From Streptomyces sp. 15-116A (lineage in GTDB: Bacteria; Actinomycetota; Actinomycetes; Streptomycetales; Streptomycetaceae): 64,000 nucleotides of DNA. The notes beneath the pieces are model-generated. The model was not told the origin of the DNA. It did not search any database and worked only from the letters and a program-made list of their open reading frames with translations. The translations under genes were made by a program, and so were the position numbers. The stretch covers positions 1 to 64,000 of the forward strand of contig NZ_JAOCQE010000010.1 of the NCBI RefSeq assembly GCF_025290915.1, read 5' to 3'. Positions 1-8,501 of this stretch are shown one piece after another; the stretch's first letter is position 1; each line of letters opens with the position of its first letter.

Positions 1-837
1 CCCACCCCCACCACGCTCGACGAGATCTACGCAGCCAACCGCACCAACGCCACGCAAGCCGCACAGATGGCGGCAGCCCACGGCGCCGCCAAGCGGGCGG
101 CAGCCCTCCGCACCCTCACCACCGGCCAACTCCTCACCTTCGACGGCCGAGGCCCCGGCCTGGTCACGGAAGTACTCGGCGACCTCGCCCAAGCGACCCA
201 CATCGCCGTCCTCGTCCCCGGCTCGGACACCAGCCTCGACACCTACGGCCGTTTCCGCACCGCCGCCCAGTCCCTGCACCAGCGCCTCACCCGCGCAGCA
301 CCCCACACCGCCGTCATCGCCTGGCTCGGCTACGAAACCCCCGGCACGATCAGCACGACGGTCGCTTCGACGGACCGAGCGGACCAAGCGGCGCCCCAAC
401 TCGGCGCGCTGATACGGGACGTACGGAGAGCCACCACCGCCCCCCACCCCCACATCTCCCTCCTCTGCCACTCCTACGGCTCCGTCGTCTGCGCCGAGGC
501 CGCCCCCACCACCGCCGACGCCGTGCAGGACATCGCCCTCCTCGGCAGCCCCGGCACCGGCACCGACACCGCCGCCGCCCTCCGCACCCCCGCCCGTATC
601 TGGGCGGCCCGTGGTGCCGACGACTGGGTCGAGAACGTCCCCCACCTCAGCGCCGACCTCTTCGGCACCACCGTCGGCTTCGGCACCGACCCCGTCACCC
701 CGGCCTTCGGCGCCCGCGTCTTCGCGGCCGGAGAGGGCGGCCACAGCGACTACTTCGCACCCGGCTCCCTCTCCCTCACCAACCTGACCAGGATCGTCCT
801 GGGCGACACCGAGGCGGTGACCCATGCCCCTGCGTGA
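1..837 (+). CDS. DUF1023 alpha/beta hydrolase, 5' end cut off by the window
   Basis: The reading frame is open from base 1, so the true start lies upstream. The visible part is about 278 residues and looks like an actinobacterial DUF1023 (Abhydrolase_8) protein. The nucleophile elbow is CHSYGSV, with serine in the usual GxSxG-like position, preceded by the strand HISLL. A late GGHSDYF segment could supply the catalytic histidine. No signal peptide can be judged because the N-terminus is missing. The substrate is unknown. The stop overlaps the start of the following acyltransferase by 14 bases, so the two are probably cotranscribed. Confidence 0.8.
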   Translation, partial: PTPTTLDEIYAANRTNATQAAQMAAAHGAAKRAAALRTLTTGQLLTFDGRGPGLVTEVLGDLAQATHIAVLVPGSDTSLDTYGRFRTAAQSLHQRLTRAAPHTAVIAWLGYETPGTISTTVASTDRADQAAPQLGALIRDVRRATTAPHPHISLLCHSYGSVVCAEAAPTTADAVQDIALLGSPGTGTDTAAALRTPARIWAARGADDWVENVPHLSADLFGTTVGFGTDPVTPAFGARVFAAGEGGHSDYFAPGSLSLTNLTRIVLGDTEAVTHAPA

Positions 838-1990
838 CCTGATCGCCCGTATCGACGCCGCCACCCCCGCCCACCGCGACCGCGCCGTCGACGCGCTGCG
901 CGCCCTCGCCGTCCTCGGTGTCGTCCTCGGCCACTGGCTGGTCACCGCCCTCGTCGCCGACGGCCGCACGCTGCGCACCGCGAGCCCGCTCCAGCACCTG
1001 CCGTGGCTGGCCCCCGTCTCCTGGATGTTCCAGACGCTGGCCGTGTTCTTCCTGGTCGGCGGCCACGTGGCGACCCGCTCCTACGCCTCCGCTCGCACCC
1101 GCGGCATCCCGTACCGCCACTGGCTGCGCGCCCGCCTCGCCCGGCTGTTCACACCCGTCGCCGCCGTCCTCACCCTGTGGACGGTCGTCGCGGTCACCCT
1201 GCTGCTGTCCGGCGCGGACCTCACCACCACCCGCACACTGGTGAAACTCGCCCTGTCCCCGCTGTGGTTCCTGCTGGTCTTCGCCGTGCTCACCGCGGCC
1301 ACCCCGGCCCTGACCCGGCTGCATCCGCTGTGGCCGCTCGCGGTCGTCCTGCACGTGGACCTGCTGCGGTTCGGGTTCGGCGCGCCCGAGGAGCTCGGCT
1401 GGATCAATGTGGCGGCCGGCTGGCTGGTGCCGTACTGCCTGGGCGCCGCCTGGACCCGGGGCGAACTGGCCCGGCGCCGCTCGGGATGGATCCTCCTCCT
1501 CGGCGGTACGGCGGTGACGGCGGCGCTCGTCGCTTGGGCGGGCTACCCGGCGTCGATGGTCGGCGTGCCGGGCGCCGAGGTCTCCGACCTCGACCCGCCG
1601 ACGCTCGCCGCCGTCACCTTCGGGCTCGCCCAGTGCGGACTGGCGCTGCTCCTGCGCGCACGGCTCGCCCACGCCATGCGCCGGCCCCTCGCGTGGGCGG
1701 CGGTGGCGCTGGTGAACCTCTCCGCGATGACGCTCTTCCTGTGGCACCAGACCGCGCTGATGGCGACCACCGCCACCGCACTGCTCCTCGGCCGGATGCC
1801 CGGCCTGCACACCCGCCCCGACGACCTCGGCTGGGTCGCCGCCCGCTTCGCCTGGCTGCCCGTCCTCGTCCTCGCCCTCGGCGTCTGCTGGGCCGCCTTC
1901 CGGACCTGGGAACAGGGCGGTGGCGGGCCGCGCGGGCGGTCCCGGGTGGTGCGGGAGAACCGGCCGGTGAAGGGCGTACACCATGTCTAG
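824..1990 (+). CDS. Acyltransferase 3 family membrane protein
   Basis: A 388-residue, strongly hydrophobic protein with about ten membrane segments. It fits the acyltransferase 3 (OatA/NodX-like) family, which moves acyl groups across or at the membrane onto sugars or lipids. The N-terminus carries DRAVDALRALAVLGVVLGHW, the usual first-helix motif with R and H. Later segments include FFLVGGHVA and FLWHQTALM. The ATG lies inside the end of the upstream hydrolase gene and the stop overlaps the following kinase start by 8 bases. The substrate cannot be deduced. Confidence 0.85.
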   Translation: MPLRDLIARIDAATPAHRDRAVDALRALAVLGVVLGHWLVTALVADGRTLRTASPLQHLPWLAPVSWMFQTLAVFFLVGGHVATRSYASARTRGIPYRHWLRARLARLFTPVAAVLTLWTVVAVTLLLSGADLTTTRTLVKLALSPLWFLLVFAVLTAATPALTRLHPLWPLAVVLHVDLLRFGFGAPEELGWINVAAGWLVPYCLGAAWTRGELARRRSGWILLLGGTAVTAALVAWAGYPASMVGVPGAEVSDLDPPTLAAVTFGLAQCGLALLLRARLAHAMRRPLAWAAVALVNLSAMTLFLWHQTALMATTATALLLGRMPGLHTRPDDLGWVAARFAWLPVLVLALGVCWAAFRTWEQGGGGPRGRSRVVRENRPVKGVHHV

Positions 1991-3290
1991 GCTGGACCGC
2001 GTGACGAACAAGGGGGCGGAGCTCGTCCGGCGGTGGCTGGGGGTGCTGCGGGACGATCTGTGGACCTGGCGGGCCGACCCCTTGCCGCCCTCGGTGTGGG
2101 TGCGGTGGCTGCCGCACGGCGTGGTGTGCCTGGCCGCGCTCGGGGTGCTGATCGGGGACGCCGCCCAGCTCGGCGACTACGGCAGGCTGGACCAGGGGAC
2201 CGCCTTCCTGATCGCTGTCGCCGAGGCGGGCGCGATGGTGCTCGCGCTGTGGCGGCCGGTTCCGGCGTGGTGGCTGTCGACGGCGGCCATGATGGTCAGC
2301 GCGTCCGCGGTGCGGGCCGGGATGGCCACCGACGGGCACGCGTTCACCTGGCCCTGGACCTCGGCCGCTCTCATCGCGCACCTGTTCGTCATGCTGCTGC
2401 TGGCCCTGCGCGTCCGCACGCGGGCCGCCGTGGCGGCCCTGGGGCTGACCGCGCTGGTCACGTACGTCGTCCAGGGCCTGGTCGGCGGGCCGAACTATCA
2501 GCCCACCGGCCAACTGGCCGTGATCCTCTGCTCCGTCGTCGTCCTCCTCGGCACCGCCCTGCGCGGCCGCCGCGAGGCCCGCGCCGAGCTGGTGCAGCAG
2601 ACCACGCTCACCGCCGAGGAACGCGCCCGGCGCACCCTGCTGGAGGAACGCAGCCGTATCGCACGGGAGTTGCACGACGTGGTCGCCCACCACATGTCGG
2701 TCATCTCCATCCAGGCCCAGGTCGCCCCGCACCTCGTGAAGGACCCGCCCGACGAGCTGCGGGAGAACCTCGCCGGCATACGCCAGAACGCCGTCGAGGC
2801 GCTCACCGAACTGCGCCGCGTGCTGGACGTCCTGCGCTCCGAGCACCCCGGCCCCGACCGGCACGAGGCCGACGCGGACGGCGTCCCGCACGCCCCGCAG
2901 CCCACCCTCGACCGGCTGGAGGCGCTGGTGGAGAACACCAGGGCCGCCGGACTCACCGTGACCACCGAGATCACCGGGGAGCGGCGCCCGCTGCCGCCCG
3001 GCGTGGAGCTGTCGGCGTACCGGATCGTGCAGGAGGCGCTGAGCAACGTACTGCGGCACGCACCCGGCGCCACCGTCCGCGTCGCCCTCGCCTACGAGCC
3101 GCACGCGCTGCGGGTGGAGGTGGCCAACACCCGGCCCACCCGCCAGGCACCGCCGTCCTCCGGCGCCGGGCACGGGCTGCTCGGCATGCGCGAGCGCGCC
3201 GTGATGCTCGGCGGCAGCCTCACCGCCGGACCCTCGGCCGACGGCGGCTACACGATCACCGCCCTGCTACCCAAGGACACCCCCGTATGA
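1983..3290 (+). CDS. Sensor histidine kinase, NarL/DesK type (first copy)
   Basis: A 435-residue kinase. An N-terminal half with about four to five membrane helices is followed by a HisKA_3 dimerisation helix and a HATPase domain. The phosphorylated histidine is in RELHDVVAHHMS near residue 232. The ATP-binding lid shows GAGHGLLGMRERA. It would autophosphorylate and pass phosphate to the regulator encoded immediately downstream, with an ATGA overlap. The transmembrane sensor has no recognisable ligand domain. It is clearly paralogous to the kinase at 4059-5411: both share the block from LLEER to ELHDVVAHHMS and the ELSAYRIVQEALSN segment. Confidence 0.93.
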   Translation: MSRLDRVTNKGAELVRRWLGVLRDDLWTWRADPLPPSVWVRWLPHGVVCLAALGVLIGDAAQLGDYGRLDQGTAFLIAVAEAGAMVLALWRPVPAWWLSTAAMMVSASAVRAGMATDGHAFTWPWTSAALIAHLFVMLLLALRVRTRAAVAALGLTALVTYVVQGLVGGPNYQPTGQLAVILCSVVVLLGTALRGRREARAELVQQTTLTAEERARRTLLEERSRIARELHDVVAHHMSVISIQAQVAPHLVKDPPDELRENLAGIRQNAVEALTELRRVLDVLRSEHPGPDRHEADADGVPHAPQPTLDRLEALVENTRAAGLTVTTEITGERRPLPPGVELSAYRIVQEALSNVLRHAPGATVRVALAYEPHALRVEVANTRPTRQAPPSSGAGHGLLGMRERAVMLGGSLTAGPSADGGYTITALLPKDTPV

Positions 3291-3961
3291 CCACCGGCAC
3301 CATCCGCGTACTGATAGCCGACGACCAGCAGATGGTCCGACAGGGCTTCACCGTGCTGCTGAACACCCAGCCGGACATCGAGGTGATCGGCCAGGCGGTG
3401 GACGGACTGGACGCGGTCGCGCAGGTGGCCGAGCTCGCCCCCGATGTCGTGCTCATGGACATCCGCATGCCCGAGCTGGGCGGGATCGAGGCCACCCGCC
3501 GCATCACCGCCGCCACCCCGGAGATCAGGGTGCTGGTGCTGACCACCTTCGACCTCGACGAGTACGTCTACGACGCGCTGCGCGCCGGCGCCTCCGGCTT
3601 CCTGCTGAAGGACGCCTCCGCCGAGCAGCTCGCCGAGGCGGTGCGGGTCGTCGCCGCCGGGGACGCGCTGCTCGCGCCGGGCATCACGCGCCGGCTGATC
3701 GCCGAGTTCTCCCGGCTGGACGCCCGGCCGCGCTCCCCGCTGAAGGAGCGCGTCGGCACCCTCACCGAACGGGAGACGGAGGTGCTGGCGCTGATCGCAC
3801 AGGGCCTGTCGAACGCGGAGATCGCGGTACGGCTGGTGGTCGCCGAGCAGACGGTGAAGACGCATGTGGGCCGGATCCTGGTGAAGCTGGGGCTGCGGGA
3901 CCGTACGCAGGCGGCGGTGTTCGCGTACGAGTCGGGGCTGGTCCGGCCGTCGGGCTACTGA
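3287..3961 (+). CDS. LuxR/NarL response regulator (first copy)
   Basis: A 224-residue regulator with an N-terminal receiver domain and a C-terminal LuxR helix-turn-helix. The phospho-acceptor is Asp58 in VLMDIRMPEL. LTTFDLDEYVYDAL follows, with the switch threonine, and LLKDAS contains the conserved lysine. The DNA-binding part has LTERETEVLALIAQGLSNAE and VKTHVGRILVKL. Its ATG overlaps the TGA of the kinase gene, so it is translationally coupled to its cognate sensor. Targets are unknown. It is close in sequence to the regulator at 5408-6073. Confidence 0.95.
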   Translation: MTTGTIRVLIADDQQMVRQGFTVLLNTQPDIEVIGQAVDGLDAVAQVAELAPDVVLMDIRMPELGGIEATRRITAATPEIRVLVLTTFDLDEYVYDALRAGASGFLLKDASAEQLAEAVRVVAAGDALLAPGITRRLIAEFSRLDARPRSPLKERVGTLTERETEVLALIAQGLSNAEIAVRLVVAEQTVKTHVGRILVKLGLRDRTQAAVFAYESGLVRPSGY

Positions 3962-4058
3962 AGGCCTGCCTCGACCTGAGGTAGTACTTGAGACGGACGC
4001 CGGAGAACCCCTCTCACCGGGGACGACCGCGGGGACCCGGTCGGCCTACGGTGGCACC

Positions 4059-5411
4059 GTGACCGAGACGACGACCCAGATGCAGTCCCCGGGCCCCGGG
4101 GGCGGGGACCGCAGCCCGGAGTTCCGGCTGGCCCAGAACGCCCTGCGCGGATTGCGCCAGGACCTGTTCCACGACGCGTTCGCCTACCGCCCGCTGCCGC
4201 GCACGGCCGGTACCGGGCCGCTGTCCCGGCTGCTGCCGCGCCCGCTGCGGCGGTACGCGGGCTACCTGCCGCACGCCGTGGTGGCGGGGGCCGCGCTGCT
4301 GGCGTTCTGGGCGGGCGCGGTGGAGAGCCTCGACGGCGAGGGCGTACTGGCGCTGCTGACCGGTGTGATGTGCGCGGTGCCGGTGCTGGTGACGCTGATC
4401 CGGCCGGTCGGCGCCTTCTGGCTGTCCATGGCGGCGACCCCGGTGGTCTCGGTCCTCGGCAGCAGCTGGGGCGACTGGCCCTGGCTGCCGGGGGCGTTCA
4501 TCTGCCATCTGTCGGTGCTGTTCTTCGTGGCGATACGAACCCGGCCGCGCACGGCGGCCTGGATGTGGGCCCTGACGGCGCTCTACGGCTTCGTCGCCGA
4601 GACGGGTTTCGGCGGCGGCCACTACGCCACCAACAGCGCACCCATGCTGTTCGTCTCGGCGCTGGCGCTGCTCTCCGTGTCCGTCTGGCACATCCGGCGC
4701 GCGGCGGAGCAGGAGGTGACCGCCCAGCAGACGGTCACCGCGCACGAACGCTCCCGGCGCACACTGCTGGAGGAGCGCACCACCATCGCCCGTGAACTGC
4801 ACGACGTGGTGGCCCACCACATGTCGGTGGTCGCCATCCAGGCGGAGGCCGCGCCGTACCGGGTGGAGAACCCGCCGCCGGAGCTGGAGCGGGCCTTCGC
4901 CACGATCCGCGAGAACGCGGTGGCGGCGCTGACTGAGCTGCGCCGGGTCCTTGGCGTGGTCCGCGCCGAGGACTACGAGGCCCCGGACGCCCCGCAGCCC
5001 ACCCTCGCCGACCTGGACAGGCTGCTCGCCAATGTGCGCGACGCGGGCCTGGACGTGGAGAAGGTCGTGACGGGCGCGGTACGCGAACTGCCGCAGGGGG
5101 TGGAGCTGTCGGCGTACCGGATCGTGCAGGAGGCCCTGAGCAACAGCCTGCGCCACGCGCCCGGGGCGGGTGCGCGCGTGGAGATCGGCTACGTCCTCGG
5201 CGGGCTTGGCCTGCGGGTGCTGAACGGCCCGCCGCCGAACCCAGCACTGATCAAGCCCTCACCCGGCGCGGGGCACGGCATCACCGGGATGCGGGAGCGG
5301 GTGTCGATGCTGAACGGCGAGATGACGGCGGGCCCGACGGCCGACGGCGGCTACGAGGTGGCGGTGTTCCTGCCGGTCCCGGCGACGGACCTCATGGGTG
5401 ACGACGTATGA
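4059..5411 (+). CDS. Sensor histidine kinase, NarL/DesK type (second copy)
   Basis: A 450-residue paralogue of the preceding kinase, starting at GTG. A proline-rich cytoplasmic leader of about 60 residues, longer than in copy one, is followed by several membrane helices. The phospho-acceptor histidine is in RELHDVVAHHMSV near residue 248. ELSAYRIVQEALSNSLRHAPG and GAGHGITGMRERV mark the ATPase domain. It overlaps its response regulator by four bases. About 100 bases separate it from the first system, so it may have its own promoter. The sensor regions differ more than the kinase cores, which suggests different stimuli. Confidence 0.93.
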   Translation: MTETTTQMQSPGPGGGDRSPEFRLAQNALRGLRQDLFHDAFAYRPLPRTAGTGPLSRLLPRPLRRYAGYLPHAVVAGAALLAFWAGAVESLDGEGVLALLTGVMCAVPVLVTLIRPVGAFWLSMAATPVVSVLGSSWGDWPWLPGAFICHLSVLFFVAIRTRPRTAAWMWALTALYGFVAETGFGGGHYATNSAPMLFVSALALLSVSVWHIRRAAEQEVTAQQTVTAHERSRRTLLEERTTIARELHDVVAHHMSVVAIQAEAAPYRVENPPPELERAFATIRENAVAALTELRRVLGVVRAEDYEAPDAPQPTLADLDRLLANVRDAGLDVEKVVTGAVRELPQGVELSAYRIVQEALSNSLRHAPGAGARVEIGYVLGGLGLRVLNGPPPNPALIKPSPGAGHGITGMRERVSMLNGEMTAGPTADGGYEVAVFLPVPATDLMGDDV

Positions 5412-6073
5412 CCATCCGCGTACTGATCGCCGACGACCAGATGATGGTCCGCGAGGGCTTCTCGGTGCTGCTGAACGCGATGCCGGACATCGAGGTGGTC
5501 GGAGAAGCGGTGAACGGCCGGGAAGCGGTGACGAAGGTCCGCGAACTGGCCCCGGACGTCGTCCTGATGGACATCCGCATGCCGGAGCTGAACGGCATCG
5601 AGGCGACGAGGGAGATCGTCGCGGCGGACGGCACGTCGAAGGTGCTGGTCCTCACCACCTTCGACCTCGACGAGTACGTCTACCAGGCCCTGCGCGCCGG
5701 CGCCTCGGGCTTCCTCCTGAAGGACGCGTCGGCACGGCAGTTGGCGGAGGGTGTACGAGTCGTGGCCTCCGGCGAGGCCCTCCTGGCCCCCTCGGTGACG
5801 AGACGCCTGATCACGGAATTCTCGAAACTCTCCGAGACCCCCCGCCTGATGCCCTCCGCCCAGGCGGCCTACGGCGACCTCACCGAACGCGAGACGGAGG
5901 TCCTGACCTTGATCGCCCAGGGCCTGTCGAACGTGGAGATCGCGGAACGCCTGGTGGTCGCCGAGTCGACCATCAAGACCCATGTGAGCAGAATCCTCGT
6001 CAAACTGGGCCTGCGCGACCGCACCCAGGCAGCGGTCTTCGCGTACGAGGCACGACTGGTTACGCCGGGGTGA
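5408..6073 (+). CDS. LuxR/NarL response regulator (second copy)
   Basis: A 221-residue receiver plus LuxR helix-turn-helix protein. The phosphorylation site is Asp55 in VLMDIRMPELNG. The signalling surface LTTFDLDEYVYQALRAGASG is nearly identical to that of the copy at 3287. The helix-turn-helix carries LTERETEVLTLIAQGLSNVE and IKTHVSRILVKLGLRDR. It is coupled by ATGA overlap to the kinase before it. Because recognition surfaces are so alike, cross-talk with the first system is possible unless kinase specificity has diverged. Confidence 0.95.
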   Translation: MTIRVLIADDQMMVREGFSVLLNAMPDIEVVGEAVNGREAVTKVRELAPDVVLMDIRMPELNGIEATREIVAADGTSKVLVLTTFDLDEYVYQALRAGASGFLLKDASARQLAEGVRVVASGEALLAPSVTRRLITEFSKLSETPRLMPSAQAAYGDLTERETEVLTLIAQGLSNVEIAERLVVAESTIKTHVSRILVKLGLRDRTQAAVFAYEARLVTPG

Positions 6074-6100
6074 GGCTGCCAGAGGCACCCGGCGCCCTGC

Positions 6101-6508
6101 TCAAGCCGCGGCGAGTTCGCACCACACGTACTTGCCCCGATTGCCGAATCTCGAGAGCGGGTGCCAGCCCCATACGTCGGAGCAGGAGCGGACGAGGGCG
6201 AGTCCGCGTCCGCTCTCGTCGGACATGAGGTCCGTCAACCGGGCGGGTGGGTCCGGGGGTTCGGGATTCGCGTCCCACGCGCCGATCCGCAGCACACCGG
6301 CCGACCAGCGCACCCGCAGTGCGGCCGGCCCCTTCGTGTGCAGTACGGCGTTGCTGATCAGCTCTGACGCCAGCAGCTCGGCGACGTCGGCGAGGCGGAT
6401 GAGGCCGTGCATCGTGAGGATCAGACGGAGGGTACGGCGACTGACGGTGACGGCGCGGGGGTCGTTGGGGATGTGGAGGGAGTACTCCCAGGGCTCGGTC
6501 TCGGGCAT
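6101..6508 (-). CDS. RsbW-like ATP-binding anti-sigma/regulatory protein
   Basis: A 135-residue single-domain HATPase_c_2 protein of the RsbW/SpoIIAB type common in Streptomyces. ASELISNAVLHT contains the N-box asparagine. ESGRGLALVRSCSDVWGW is the glycine-rich nucleotide lid, and KYVWCEL ends the fold. Such proteins bind or phosphorylate anti-sigma-antagonist partners. Here it is divergent from a WhiJ-like regulator and a DUF397 gene, the arrangement of the whiJ and abaA-type developmental loci of S. coelicolor. It may therefore belong to that module. Confidence 0.88.
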   Translation of the reverse strand: MPETEPWEYSLHIPNDPRAVTVSRRTLRLILTMHGLIRLADVAELLASELISNAVLHTKGPAALRVRWSAGVLRIGAWDANPEPPDPPARLTDLMSDESGRGLALVRSCSDVWGWHPLSRFGNRGKYVWCELAAA

Positions 6509-6672
6509 GCGTCAGCTCCGTTCGGCGAGGTTCGGTGACGTGTGGAGAAGCGCGCGGTGGCCGGGGACGGTGTCATTGCCGCATCCGTCATGGCAGGACG
6601 GAGCGGTGCGCTTCCGGCGCCCCGGGGTTTCGCAGCGTGTGCGGCGCGTCACTAACGGTAGGGCGACATTTA

Positions 6673-6700
6673 TTGCCGCTGCAACCGCTTGGCGTAATCT
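6673..6700 (+). promoter_or_regulatory. Candidate sigma-HrdB-like promoter of the WhiJ-like/DUF397 pair
   Basis: TTGCCG at 6673-6678 and TAATCT at 6695-6700 are separated by 16 bases and lie 45 bases before the ATG at 6745. The hexamers are close to the vegetative consensus. No transcription data support it. Confidence 0.45.
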
Positions 6701-6744
6701 GACACCCGAACGAGGCGCGACAGCACGGCTGTTAGGGAGGGCGG

Positions 6745-7596
6745 ATGCCCCTGAGGAGTCACGCCACCGCTCGGCAGGTCCGGTTGGGCACCGAACTGCG
6801 CCGACTGCGGGAGGCGGCTGGGCTGAAGGCCCGTGAGCTGGCCGCCTTGTTGCACTCGACCTCTGCGCAGATAAGCCAGATGGAGCTGGGCTTCGCCGGG
6901 GTCAGTGAGGAACGCGTACGTCGTCTCGCGGCTCACTGCGCCTGTACGGACGAGGCGTTGATCGACGCACTCGTGACCATGGCGACAGACCGCACACGGG
7001 GGTGGTGGGAGGAGTACCGAGGAGTGCTGCCTCCGGTGTTCATGGACTCCGCCGAGGCCGAGCACCATGCCACGTACCTGCGCGAGATCGTGATCACCCG
7101 CGTCCCTGGGCTTCTCCAGACCCCCGACTATGCGCGCGCGGTCTTCGCCTACATGAACCCGGAGTTGCCCGCGAGCGAGCTGGATCCCAGGGTGGAGCAC
7201 CGGATGCGGCGCCGCACGGTCATCGAGGGTGCCCGTCCCACCCCCTACGAGGCGATCATCCACGAGGTGGCCCTGCGGCTCCGCGTCTCCACCCGTGAGT
7301 CCATGCGTGTCCAACTCCAGCAGATCCTGGACCTGATCGAGAAGCGGCAGGCGACCGTACGCGTGATCCCCATCGACCGGGACGGCTTTGCGGGTTCGGG
7401 AGCCTCGATGACGTACGTGGGAGGCCCCCTGCCTCGGCTGGACACCGTGCTACGGGACTCGCCCACCGGCGTGGCGTTCATCGATGCCGAATCTCAGCTG
7501 GACCGACTGCGGGGGCTGTTCCGTAGGGTCGAGGATGCCGCGCTGGACGCCACGGCGTCCCGTGACTTCATTTATCGATTGGCGAAGGAACTCTGA
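6745..7596 (+). CDS. WhiJ-like helix-turn-helix regulator with DUF5753 domain
   Basis: A 283-residue protein. The Cro/XRE helix-turn-helix is near residues 10-65 (LGTELRRLREAAGLKARELA, then TSAQISQMELG). A DUF5753 effector domain follows, with the characteristic VPGLLQTPDYARAVF and the strand TVRVIPIDRDG. Regulators of this class pair with tiny DUF397 proteins and control development or antibiotic production in Streptomyces. Some annotations call them antitoxin-like (Scr1). The next gene is such a DUF397 partner, overlapping by one base. A good Shine-Dalgarno, GGGAGGG, lies just before the ATG. Confidence 0.93.
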   Translation: MPLRSHATARQVRLGTELRRLREAAGLKARELAALLHSTSAQISQMELGFAGVSEERVRRLAAHCACTDEALIDALVTMATDRTRGWWEEYRGVLPPVFMDSAEAEHHATYLREIVITRVPGLLQTPDYARAVFAYMNPELPASELDPRVEHRMRRRTVIEGARPTPYEAIIHEVALRLRVSTRESMRVQLQQILDLIEKRQATVRVIPIDRDGFAGSGASMTYVGGPLPRLDTVLRDSPTGVAFIDAESQLDRLRGLFRRVEDAALDATASRDFIYRLAKEL

Positions 7597-7784
7597 TGAA
7601 CTGGCGTAAGTCCACGTACTCCGACGGCGGCGACGGCGACACCTGTGTCGAGATCGCCGAGCTGCCTGGCCGCATAGCCATCCGCGACTCCAAGGCACCC
7701 ACTCGCGCCGCCCTGTCCTTCCCCGCATCCTCCTTCGTCGACTTCATCGAAGACGTCAAGCGGGGCTCAGAATCACGAGCCTGA
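7596..7784 (+). CDS. DUF397 protein
   Basis: A 62-residue protein of the DUF397 family. The N-terminal signature is WRKSTYSDGGDGDTCVEIAE, followed by IAIRDSKAP and a short C-terminal helix (FVDFIEDVK). Members are small partners of DUF5753 regulators such as WhiJ. Their biochemical role is unsettled. The TGATG junction with the preceding regulator shows translational coupling. Confidence 0.93.
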   Translation: MNWRKSTYSDGGDGDTCVEIAELPGRIAIRDSKAPTRAALSFPASSFVDFIEDVKRGSESRA

Positions 7785-7791
7785 CTGGACG

Positions 7792-8340
7792 TCAGTCGCC
7801 GGGGTGTGCCATCGCGTCGATGGCGATGACCGCCGCCACCACCGTGGTGTGGTCGGCTCCCGGGCCGATGTCCACGCCGTAGGTGTCCCGCAGCCGGAAC
7901 CACTTCTTCGAGACCTCGGCGATCTTGTAGCCATCCCGCTCGATCGTGTACTCGTGGTCGAGGATGTTGCCGCGCACGGTCAGGTCGTCGCCGTCCTCCT
8001 GTTTGATCCGCCACCGGTCGCGCAGCGGGCCGACGATGGCCTTCTTGACGAGGGCCACGCGGTCGCCCGAGGCGTCCTCGATGGCCATCGAGTCCTTGAT
8101 CCGCAGGGGACGGCTCTGCACGGTGGCGACGCGCTCACCGTGCTGGTCCTCGATGCGGTAGGTCCGGCGGGCGCGGAGCACCTTGCCGTTGACCTTGTAC
8201 CGGTGCCGGCCCGAGTCGTCGTCGATCCAGTAGTCGTCACCGAGGGAGATCGCCCGCTGGCGCATCCGGTAGCGCGTCACACCCACGTCGTGGTCGAAGG
8301 CGCGATTGGCCCGCCGGCGGTCCCTGCGCTTGTCGAACAT
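7792..8340 (-). CDS. LURP-one-related (DUF567-like) protein
   Basis: A 182-residue protein of the LURP-one/Tubby-like fold. It opens with RYRMRQRAISLGDDYWIDDD and continues as repeated beta-hairpin phrases (YKVNGKVLR, YRIEDQHGERVATVQ, IEDASGDRVALVKK). The start is set at the ATG at 8340 because GGAAAGGA stands just upstream on the minus strand. The frame runs further upstream without a family match. No catalytic residues are evident. Tubby-like relatives bind lipids, but the bacterial role is unknown. It converges with the DUF397 gene with only 7 bases between the stops. Confidence 0.85.
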   Translation of the reverse strand: MFDKRRDRRRANRAFDHDVGVTRYRMRQRAISLGDDYWIDDDSGRHRYKVNGKVLRARRTYRIEDQHGERVATVQSRPLRIKDSMAIEDASGDRVALVKKAIVGPLRDRWRIKQEDGDDLTVRGNILDHEYTIERDGYKIAEVSKKWFRLRDTYGVDIGPGADHTTVVAAVIAIDAMAHPGD

Positions 8341-8501
8341 GGCCCGTCCTTTCCGCCGCCCGCCGAAGACGCGATGAGCACGGTGACGGCAGATCTCCTC
8401 CCTTCCTATGCCACACTCCGCGCACGCGCATCTCTTCGTAAGATCGTCGCGCGAGGCGGTGCCGCCACGGCCGCGTGCTCGCCCTAGAACCCGGAGAGTC
8501 C

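Noticed and set aside
776..2011. Long open frame opposite the acyltransferase gene
   Set aside because: It is low-complexity G/R/E/Q/P sequence with no family motif. Such frames arise opposite GC-rich genes, and the plus-strand acyltransferase is clearly real.
1614..3173. 519-codon frame opposite the first histidine kinase
   Set aside because: Composition is arginine/glycine-rich with no domain; the kinase on the plus strand has all its catalytic motifs.
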